From an uncultured Enterobacter sp. (lineage in GTDB: Bacteria > Pseudomonadota > Gammaproteobacteria > Enterobacterales > Enterobacteriaceae): a stretch of DNA of 6,241 bases. The stretch covers positions 1 to 6,241 of the forward strand of contig CAMKZP010000235.1 in NCBI GenBank assembly GCA_946477805.1, read 5' to 3'. Positions 1 through 5,324 of this stretch are shown one piece after another (position 1 is the first letter of the stretch; each line of letters starts with the position of its first letter). The position numbers and the translations under genes are program-made. The notes beneath the pieces are model-generated. The model had not been told where the DNA came from and did no database searches. It worked only from the letters and a program-made list of their open reading frames with translations.

Positions 1-769
1 CGGACTTCAGGTGCATGATCACCCCGTCGTCACAGCCTTCAATCTTCTCGTACTCTTCGTTGTGGCGAATAACCACGCCGCTGTTCCAGAAGTGGTAGGA
101 GAGGGAATCTGACATCTCCTGATCGAGGAACGCCAGCAGGCGGTCGCGGGTGTTGATGAGATCAACTTTCACCTCCATTCCCCGGAAGATCGACGCATAT
201 TCGCAGCCAATCACTCCCGCGCCATAGATGATCACGTGGCGGGGCTCATGGTGCAGGCTGAGAATGGAGTCGCTGTCGTATACGCGCGGGTGCGAGAAGT
301 CCACGTCGGCCGGATGGTACGGACGGGAACCGCAGGCGATAACGAATTTTTCCGCGGTGATGGTTTCAACGGAACCGTCGTGGCACTCAAGCGCCAGCGT
401 GTGTTCATCCACAAAATGCGCGTTACCCTGCAGGATCTCGCAGTGGTTACGCTCATAAAACCCCTGACGCATGCGCGTCTGCTGGTTAATGACGGTATCC
501 GCGTGATTCAGGATGTCGGCAAAGGAGGAACGAAGAAGGCGGGAGTGGTCGCTGTAAAGAGGGTTCTGGTTAAATTCAATAATGCGGCTAACGGCGTGGC
601 GGAGGGCTTTTGAAGGGATGGTGCCCCAGTGGGTGCAACCGCCGCCAACATTATGGTAGCGCTCGATGACCGCTACTCTGGCTCCCTGTTTTACCAGACC
701 CATAGCAGCACCTTCGCCGCCGGGGCCGGAACCAATAACTATTGCGTCGTAATCGTAGGAATGTGGCAT
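1..769 (-). CDS. sthA: Soluble pyridine nucleotide transhydrogenase SthA (UdhA), partial, N-terminal 256 residues
   Basis: SthA is a cytoplasmic FAD enzyme that moves hydride between NADPH and NAD+, and in E. coli mainly reoxidises excess NADPH. Reading the minus strand from the ATG at 769 gives one open frame to the window edge, starting MPHSYDYDAIVIGSGPGGEG. An FAD-binding GxGxxG lies at residues 13-18 and a second dinucleotide-binding motif, GAGVIG, at 183-188. The segment GGGCTHWGTIPSKAL (residues 42-56) sits where related disulfide reductases carry CxxxxC. Here C45 is kept but the second cysteine is T50, as in known SthA, which argues against lipoamide dehydrogenase or glutathione reductase. 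About 210 residues are missing compared with the roughly 466-residue family length, only because the window ends. The ribosome site is weak (AGG 11 nt before the start). The gene is transcribed away from fabR, as in E. coli. Confidence 0.97.
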   Translation of the reverse strand, partial: MPHSYDYDAIVIGSGPGGEGAAMGLVKQGARVAVIERYHNVGGGCTHWGTIPSKALRHAVSRIIEFNQNPLYSDHSRLLRSSFADILNHADTVINQQTRMRQGFYERNHCEILQGNAHFVDEHTLALECHDGSVETITAEKFVIACGSRPYHPADVDFSHPRVYDSDSILSLHHEPRHVIIYGAGVIGCEYASIFRGMEVKVDLINTRDRLLAFLDQEMSDSLSYHFWNSGVVIRHNEEYEKIEGCDDGVIMHLKS

Positions 770-800
770 GGCAAGGCTTACCTGTTCTTATACATAAAAG

Positions 801-836
801 CAACAGAATCATAACATCATTGCCAGGGTAACCCAA
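801..836 (-). promoter_or_regulatory. Predicted sigma-70 promoter of sthA
   Basis: On the minus strand, TTGGGT (831-836) is followed after 17 nt by TATGAT (808-813), which is preceded by TGT as an extended -10. This places the transcription start near 801 and gives a leader of about 30 nt before the sthA ATG at 769. It is predicted from consensus and spacing only. Confidence 0.6.
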
Positions 837-925
837 TTATCGTTGTGCTTTTTTCGGGCAGTGGAGCACAAACCGCGCGTAAACAATCATTCACAAAGCC
901 AGGTAAACAGATTAATTTTATTCTC

Positions 926-941
926 TGGTATAGTGCCAGCA
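926..941 (+). promoter_or_regulatory. Predicted extended -10 promoter of fabR
   Basis: TATAGT (929-934) is preceded by TGG (926-928), an extended -10 arrangement. No good -35 lies 16-18 bp upstream (AACAGA at 906-911), which an extended -10 can tolerate. The start would fall near 941, leaving a leader of about 28 nt that contains GGAAGGA (949-955) before the fabR ATG at 969. Confidence 0.5.
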
Positions 942-968
942 GGCCTTTGGAAGGATTCAACTATCGTG

Positions 969-1604
969 ATGGGCGTAAGAGCACAACAAAAAGAGAAAAC
1001 CCGGCGTTCGCTGGTGGAAGCGGCATTCAGTCAGCTGAGCGCTGAGCGAAGTTTTGCCAGTTTGAGCCTGCGCGAAGTTGCACGCGAGGCCGGGATTGCG
1101 CCAACGTCCTTCTATCGTCATTTCCGCGATGTGGATGAGCTGGGCCTGACGATGGTCGACGAGAGCGGGCTGATGCTGCGCCAGCTGATGCGCCAGGCGC
1201 GTCAGCGTATTGCCAAAGGGGGCAGCGTGATCCGTACCTCTGTGTCGACCTTTATGGAATTTATCGGCAATAACCCCAATGCGTTTCGGCTGTTACTGCG
1301 CGAGCGTTCGGGGACATCGGCGGCGTTTCGTGCCGCTGTCGCGCGTGAAATTCAGCATTTCATCGCGGAACTTGCCGACTATCTTGAAATCGAAAACCAT
1401 ATGCCGCGTGCCTTTACGGAAGCACAGGCCGAAGCGATGGTCACGATTGTCTTCAGCGCGGGTGCGGAAGCGCTGGACGTGAGCATTGAGCAACGCAAGC
1501 AGCTCGAAGAGCGACTGGTATTGCAGCTGCGCATGATTTCGAAAGGCGCCTACTACTGGTACCGCCGTGAACAAGAGAAGCTGGCACATCAAACCGATGA
1601 GTGA
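969..1604 (+). CDS. fabR: HTH-type transcriptional repressor FabR (TetR family)
   Basis: FabR represses fabA and fabB, and so sets the ratio of unsaturated to saturated fatty acids in membrane lipids; in E. coli it responds to acyl-ACP/acyl-CoA pools. The 211-residue product begins MGVRAQQKEKTRRSLVEAAF and is nearly identical to E. coli FabR over most of its length. The TetR-type helix-turn-helix is at about residues 32-51 (SLREVAREAGIAPTSFYRHF). The remainder is the helical effector and dimer domain, including FIGNNPNAFRLLLRERSGTS. The C-terminal tail (LAHQTDE) differs from E. coli and is a few residues shorter. The frame stays open back to 843, but a start there would lie upstream of the predicted promoter, so ATG 969 is preferred. 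GTG at 966 is an alternative that adds one residue. GGAAGGA lies 13 nt before the ATG. yijD follows after 9 bp. Confidence 0.96.
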   Translation: MGVRAQQKEKTRRSLVEAAFSQLSAERSFASLSLREVAREAGIAPTSFYRHFRDVDELGLTMVDESGLMLRQLMRQARQRIAKGGSVIRTSVSTFMEFIGNNPNAFRLLLRERSGTSAAFRAAVAREIQHFIAELADYLEIENHMPRAFTEAQAEAMVTIVFSAGAEALDVSIEQRKQLEERLVLQLRMISKGAYYWYRREQEKLAHQTDE

Positions 1605-1613
1605 AGGTGAGTA

Positions 1614-1973
1614 ATGAAACAGTCTGGTCAGGATAAAGGGACGTTGCTGCTGGCATTGATCGCTGGCTTATCTATCAATGGCACGTTTGCGGCTATTTTC
1701 AGCGCGATCGTACCCTTTTCGATTTTCCCGATTATCGCGCTGGTGCTGACGGTGTACTGTCTGCATCAACGCTATCAGAACCGCACCATGCCGGTAGGGC
1801 TGCCGGGGTTGGCCGCTGCCTGCTTTATTCTGGGCGTGCTGCTGTTTAGCACCGTGGTGCGCGCGGAGTATCCGGATATTGGCTCTAACTTCCTGCCGGC
1901 GGTGCTGTCCGTTGCGCTGGTGTTCTGGATTGGCTCGCGCATGCGCAGCCGTAAGAGCCAGTTACCCGAGTAG
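1614..1973 (+). CDS. yijD: Inner-membrane protein YijD (DUF1422 family), function unknown
   Basis: The 119-residue product closely matches E. coli YijD, which is also 119 residues, and no biochemical function is established for it. Hydrophobic stretches at about residues 10-30, 33-50, 61-83 and 90-108 predict four membrane helices. Lys and Arg residues at the C-terminus (RMRSRKSQ) and after the second helix (HQRYQNR) suggest cytoplasmic ends. The sequence MPVGLPGLAAACFILGVLLF and the loop RAEYPDIGSN are conserved with E. coli. The start is 9 bp after the fabR stop, with AAGGTGA (1604-1610) partly overlapping that stop, so translation is probably coupled and the two genes are probably co-transcribed. 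A role in membrane lipid physiology would fit the pairing with fabR, but that is a guess from position only. Confidence 0.93.
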   Translation: MKQSGQDKGTLLLALIAGLSINGTFAAIFSAIVPFSIFPIIALVLTVYCLHQRYQNRTMPVGLPGLAAACFILGVLLFSTVVRAEYPDIGSNFLPAVLSVALVFWIGSRMRSRKSQLPE

Positions 1974-1983
1974 AGGGTTTTGT

Positions 1984-2023
1984 CATTGTAGGCAGGTGGC
2001 GCTTCGCTTACCTGCCTACAATG
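1984..2023. repeat. REP-like palindrome between convergent yijD and trmA, possible bidirectional terminator
   Basis: A perfect 14-bp inverted repeat (CATTGTAGGCAGGT at 1984-1997 and its complement at 2010-2023) surrounds a 12-nt loop, GGCGCTTCGCTT, which can itself form GCG/CGC. GTAGGC at one edge, GCCTAC at the other and a GGCG...CGCTTACC interior resemble enterobacterial REP (palindromic unit) sequences. It lies just after the yijD stop and 7 bp past the trmA stop, a typical REP position. It could protect both mRNA 3' ends or stop transcription, but there is no good U-tract on either side, so a classical intrinsic terminator is doubtful. Confidence 0.7.
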
Positions 2024-2029
2024 CTCATA

Positions 2030-3130
2030 TCATTTTGCCGTGAGCAGTACGCCGCACTCCATGTGGTGCGTATACGGGAACTGATCGAACAGTGCCAGAC
2101 GTTCAACCCGGTGCGTCTGGCTTAATGTCTCCAGGTTTTTGCACAGCGTCTCCGGATTACAGGAGATGTATAAGATGTGCGGATACGCCTGCACCATCTT
2201 CTCGGTTTCGCTGTCCAGACCACTGCGCGGCGGATCGACAAAAATCGTCTCACACTGATAGCTCTTCAGATCAATGCCCTGCAGGCGGTTAAACTCGCGC
2301 ACGCCGTTCATCGCCTGGGTAAACTCTTCTGCGGCCATACGAATAATCTGCACGTTATCAATATGGTTAGCGGCAATATTGTACTGGGCAGCAGCTACCG
2401 AAGGTTTGGCGATTTCGGTGGCCAGCACGCGCTCGAAGTTACGCGCCAGCGCCAGCGAAAAGTTGCCGTTTCCGCAGTACAGCTCAAGCAGATCGCCCTT
2501 AGACCCTTCTGTCGCCTTCAGCGCCCACTCCAGCATTTGTACGTTCATCGCGGCGTTGGGCTGAGTAAAGCTGTTCTCGACCTGGCGGTAAACCATCTCT
2601 TTTCCCGCTACCGGCAGACGCTCGTCGATGTAATCCTGGTCCAGCATGATTTTGGTTTTTGTCGCGCGGCCAATCAGGTGAACGTTGATGTTTTGCGCGC
2701 GCAGCGCATCGCGCAGGGCCTCCGCGTGCTCGCGCCACTCGTCGTTTAACGTTTTGTGGTACAGCAGCGAGACAATCGCCTGGTTGCTTTGGGTGGTCAG
2801 GTAATCAATCTGGAACAGCTTGTGGCGCAGGACGGGGTTATTGCGCACGCCGTCCATTATCAGCGTCATCAGCTGGTTAATAAGCTCACTCGCCGCCGGG
2901 AAGCTGTCTACCCGAATACGAGATTTTGTCTGCTGATCGAAAATGATGTGGTACAGGTCGTCACCGTCATGCCAGATACGAAACTCGGCGCGCATACGGT
3001 AGTGGCTGACAGGGGAGCGGAACACCTCGGGAACGGGCGCGTTGAACGGCGTCATCATACTTTGCAGGCGGACGACTTTCTCTGCCAGCTGCGCGTCGTA
3101 CTGTTCTGTCGGAAGGTGTTCTGGGGTCAT
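2030..3130 (-). CDS. trmA: tRNA/tmRNA (uracil-C5)-methyltransferase TrmA (RumT)
   Basis: TrmA uses S-adenosylmethionine to methylate U54 in the T-loop of tRNAs, giving ribothymidine, and also modifies tmRNA. The 366-residue product has the same length as E. coli TrmA. Visible motifs are the SAM-binding LLELYCGNGNFSLALA (residues 214-229), Q190 in SFTQPNAAMN, the DPPRSGLD motif (299-306), the catalytic nucleophile C324 in ISCNPETL, and E358 in HHMECG, which acts in product release. No N-terminal TRAM domain is present, which separates it from RlmC/RlmD. The ATG at 3130 (MTPEHLPTEQ) is chosen because it matches E. coli and has AGGA (3137-3140) six nt upstream. An in-frame ATG at 3205 lies upstream of the predicted promoter. 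It is divergent from btuB and convergent with yijD. Confidence 0.97.
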   Translation of the reverse strand: MTPEHLPTEQYDAQLAEKVVRLQSMMTPFNAPVPEVFRSPVSHYRMRAEFRIWHDGDDLYHIIFDQQTKSRIRVDSFPAASELINQLMTLIMDGVRNNPVLRHKLFQIDYLTTQSNQAIVSLLYHKTLNDEWREHAEALRDALRAQNINVHLIGRATKTKIMLDQDYIDERLPVAGKEMVYRQVENSFTQPNAAMNVQMLEWALKATEGSKGDLLELYCGNGNFSLALARNFERVLATEIAKPSVAAAQYNIAANHIDNVQIIRMAAEEFTQAMNGVREFNRLQGIDLKSYQCETIFVDPPRSGLDSETEKMVQAYPHILYISCNPETLCKNLETLSQTHRVERLALFDQFPYTHHMECGVLLTAK

Positions 3131-3156
3131 GATGCGTCCTGAGTGATAAAGAATTA

Positions 3157-3191
3157 CGCGGGGATTGTAGGCATTGTTCCGGGGATGTCCA
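3157..3191 (-). promoter_or_regulatory. Predicted trmA promoter with GC-rich discriminator
   Basis: On the minus strand, TGGACA (3186-3191) is followed after 16 nt by TACAAT (3164-3169) and then by CCCCGCG. A GC-rich discriminator with a 16-bp spacer is the layout of rRNA P1 promoters. E. coli trmA is reported to have an rRNA-like, growth-rate-controlled promoter. The predicted start is near 3157, giving a leader of about 27 nt. Confidence 0.65.
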
Positions 3192-3221
3192 GACTTAATG
3201 GCCAATAGCTATCTGGACATC
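3184..3221. repeat. 10-bp inverted repeat holding both -35 hexamers of the trmA/btuB divergent promoters
   Basis: GATGTCCAGA (3184-3193) and TCTGGACATC (3212-3221) are perfect reverse complements separated by 18 bp. Each arm contains TGGACA in the orientation needed for its own promoter: minus strand for trmA, plus strand for btuB. The repeat could be an operator or simply mirrored promoter elements. I recognise no known regulator site in it. Confidence 0.7.
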
Positions 3222-3250
3222 TATACGTGTCTAATTGTAGCATTCTGTTT
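3214..3250 (+). promoter_or_regulatory. Predicted btuB promoter
   Basis: TGGACA (3214-3219) is followed after 18 bp by TAGCAT (3238-3243). The predicted start near 3250 falls exactly where the btuB leader, as known from E. coli, begins (CCGGTC...). The leader would be about 227 nt long. The -10 is only a 4/6 match, so the promoter is probably moderate. Confidence 0.55.
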
Positions 3251-3476
3251 CCGGTCTCCTGAGAGTGAAAAGGGAATCCAGTGTAAATCTGGAGCTGACG
3301 CGCAGCGGTAAAGACTGGCGGGATGAGAGCAGCAGACACTGTGAAAACGGGAAGTCTTCATCCATTAAACGCCACCTAGCCCGAAGACCTGCCGGGATCA
3401 CGTCGCATCTGGTTTCATCATCGCGTGCTATAGATGAGGCCTGCGGCATCCTTCTTATATTGTGGATGCTTTAACA
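3251..3476 (+). ncRNA. Adenosylcobalamin riboswitch in the btuB leader
   Basis: This 5' leader binds adenosylcobalamin and then blocks btuB translation, so B12 uptake falls when B12 is plentiful. The order of conserved elements matches the E. coli btuB leader: GGGAATCCAG...CTGGAGC hairpin (3272-3295), the core GCTGACGCGCAGCGGTAA (3294-3311), GACAC...GGGAAGTC (3335-3356), and the B12 box AGCCCGAAGACCTGCC (3378-3393). A P13 stem-loop follows: GGTTTCATC (3411-3419) can pair with the GATGAGGCC ending at 3441 or so, using two U-G wobbles. The expression platform comes next (separate entry). The variable arm at 3357-3377 differs most from E. coli, as expected for a peripheral helix. The aptamer call is firm; exact helix ends are by eye. 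Confidence 0.95.
3446..3469 (+). promoter_or_regulatory. btuB ribosome-site sequestering hairpin (riboswitch expression platform)
   Basis: GCATCC (3446-3451) is complementary to GGATGC (3464-3469), and the second arm carries the only Shine-Dalgarno-like sequence before btuB (GTGGA, 3462-3466, 10 nt from the ATG at 3477). Pairing therefore hides the ribosome site, the mechanism described for the ligand-bound E. coli btuB leader. No U-tract follows, so control should be translational rather than by termination. Confidence 0.8.
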
Positions 3477-5324
3477 ATGATTAAAAAAGTATCGCTGCTG
3501 ACGGCGTTGTCCGTCACGGCATTTTCGGGCTGGGCGCAGGAAAGCGCAGACTCGTTGGTGGTGACGGCAAATCGTTTTGAACAACCCGTAAATACCGTCT
3601 TAGCACCGACCTCGGTGGTCACGCGTGCGGATATCGATCGCTGGCAGTCGACAACGGTTCTGGATGTTATGCGCCGTTTACCCGGCGTGGATACCGCGCA
3701 AAACGGCGGAATGGGGCAGCTCTCTTCACTCTTTATTCGCGGCACTAACTCCAGCCACGTCCTGATACTCGTCGACGGGATCCGTCTTAATCAGGCGGGC
3801 GTAACCGGTTCGTCCGATCTCAGCCAGTTCCCAATCGCCCTGGTTCAACGCATCGAATACATCCGCGGGCCGCGTTCTGCGGTCTACGGCTCTGATGCAA
3901 TTGGCGGGGTGGTGAACATCATTACAACGCGTGCGAAGGACGGTACAACGCTGAATGCTGGCGTAGGGTCACGTGGCTACCAGAATTATGGCGGCAGTAC
4001 CCAGCAAACCCTGGGAGACAGCACGCGCGTCACGCTGGCGGGTGATTACACCTATACCAAAGGTTTTGACGTTGTCGCCGACGGCAATAACGGCGGTCTT
4101 GCCCAGACCGATCGCGACGGCTACATGAATAAAACGATTTACGGTGCGCTGGAGCATGCTTTCTCTGACCAATGGAGCGGCTTTGTTCGCGGTTATGGCT
4201 ACAGCAACCGTACGGCCTATGACGGTTATTACAGCACATTCACCCCTGACGTACTGGTGGACACTCGCCAGCTATATAGCCAGACCTGGGATGCCGGGCT
4301 GCGCTTTAACGAAGATATCTTCCATTCGCAGCTGCTCTCCAGCTACAGCCACAGCAAAGACTACAACTACGATCCGCATCTGGGACGCTATGACTCCACG
4401 GCTACGCTGGATGAAATCAAACAGTACAATGTACAGTGGAGCAACTCTGTTGATGTCGGCCAGGGGAACATTGGCGCGGGTATCGACTGGCAGAAGCAGA
4501 GCACCGAACCCGGTACAAACTACGTGACCAATAGCTACGATCTGCGTAATACCGGCGTCTACCTGACCGGTTTACAGAAGCTGGGTGACTTCACCCTTGA
4601 AGGAGCGGCCCGCAGCGATGACAACTCTCAGTTTGGTCGCCATGGAACCTGGCAGAGCAGCGCGGCCTGGGAATTCATCGACGGTTACCGCTTCATTGCC
4701 TCTTATGGTACGGCCTATAAAGCCCCTAATCTTGGCCAGCTTTATGGTTTCTACGGCAACGATCGTCTCGACCCGGAAGAGAGCAAGCAGTGGGAAGGTG
4801 CCTTTGAAGGTCTGACGTCGGGCGTGAGCTGGCGTGTTTCAGCCTATCGTAACGACGTGGATAACCTGATCGACTTTAACAACAATCTTCAGGAGTATTA
4901 CAACGTTGGCAAGGCTCGCATAAAGGGCGTCGAAGCGACGGCGTCGTTTGATACGGGCCCGGTTACGCATAGCGTCGGTTACGACTATGTTGATGCCCGC
5001 AATGCGGCAACTAACGCGCTGCTGGATCGTCGCGCTAAGCAGCAGGTGAAGTACCAGCTTGATACGCAGGTCTATGATTTCGACTGGAGCCTGACTTATC
5101 ACTACCTGGGTACGCGCTACGATACCGACTTTGGTACCTACCCATCAGAGAAAGTGAAAATGGGCGGCGTAAGCCTGTGGGATCTCGCCGTTTCATATCC
5201 TGTCACCTCTCACCTGACAGTTCGTGGTAAAATAGCTAACCTGTTCGATAAAGATTACGAGACAGTTTATGGCTACCAAACTGCAGGACGGGAATACACC
5301 TTGTCTGGCAGCTACACCTTCTGA
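3477..5324 (+). CDS. btuB: Outer-membrane vitamin B12 TonB-dependent transporter BtuB
   Basis: BtuB binds cobalamin at the cell surface and, powered by TonB-ExbB-ExbD, passes it to periplasmic BtuF; in E. coli it is also the receptor for phage BF23 and E colicins. The 615-residue precursor (E. coli: 614) has a signal peptide, residues 1-20 (MIKKVSLLTALSVTAFSGWA), cleaved before Q21. The TonB box DSLVVTA is at 25-31 and the plug domain runs to about 153, with IRGTN and GPRSAVYGSDAIGGVVNIIT. The 22-strand barrel ends in SYTF with the terminal Phe needed for outer-membrane assembly. Calcium-binding aspartates in QTDRDG (212 and 214) match D193/D195 of mature E. coli BtuB. The surface loop YYSTFTPDVLVDTRQ differs clearly from E. 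coli. ATG 3477 begins the signal peptide; an in-frame GTG at 3462 is considered less likely. The last 56 nt overlap murI. Confidence 0.97.
   Translation: MIKKVSLLTALSVTAFSGWAQESADSLVVTANRFEQPVNTVLAPTSVVTRADIDRWQSTTVLDVMRRLPGVDTAQNGGMGQLSSLFIRGTNSSHVLILVDGIRLNQAGVTGSSDLSQFPIALVQRIEYIRGPRSAVYGSDAIGGVVNIITTRAKDGTTLNAGVGSRGYQNYGGSTQQTLGDSTRVTLAGDYTYTKGFDVVADGNNGGLAQTDRDGYMNKTIYGALEHAFSDQWSGFVRGYGYSNRTAYDGYYSTFTPDVLVDTRQLYSQTWDAGLRFNEDIFHSQLLSSYSHSKDYNYDPHLGRYDSTATLDEIKQYNVQWSNSVDVGQGNIGAGIDWQKQSTEPGTNYVTNSYDLRNTGVYLTGLQKLGDFTLEGAARSDDNSQFGRHGTWQSSAAWEFIDGYRFIASYGTAYKAPNLGQLYGFYGNDRLDPEESKQWEGAFEGLTSGVSWRVSAYRNDVDNLIDFNNNLQEYYNVGKARIKGVEATASFDTGPVTHSVGYDYVDARNAATNALLDRRAKQQVKYQLDTQVYDFDWSLTYHYLGTRYDTDFGTYPSEKVKMGGVSLWDLAVSYPVTSHLTVRGKIANLFDKDYETVYGYQTAGREYTLSGSYTF

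Noticed and set aside
236..613. 125-codon open frame on the plus strand, antisense to sthA
   Set aside because: sthA is intact and recognisable on the minus strand over the whole stretch; the antisense frame shows no known domain.
843..968. N-terminal extension of fabR to the ATG at 843
   Set aside because: It would start upstream of the predicted promoter (-10 at 929-934), does not match E. coli FabR, and lacks a ribosome site; ATG 969 matches the family.
2177..2749. 190-codon open frame on the plus strand, antisense to trmA
   Set aside because: It lies entirely within a well-conserved gene on the other strand, has no recognisable motif and no ribosome site; it is a shadow of trmA codon bias.
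2756..3142. 128-codon plus-strand frame antisense to the trmA 5' half
   Set aside because: Shadow of trmA; it runs through the trmA start and its ribosome site and matches no family I recognise.
3131..3205. Upstream in-frame ATG for trmA at 3205
   Set aside because: It lies upstream of the predicted trmA transcription start and adds 25 residues not present in E. coli TrmA.
3294..3311. GACGCGCAGC considered as a protein operator or tRNA-like element
   Set aside because: It is the conserved core of the cobalamin riboswitch, in the right order with the B12 box.
4144..4527. 127-codon frame inside btuB
   Set aside because: Same-strand alternative frame within BtuB barrel-coding sequence, with low-complexity composition and no ribosome site.
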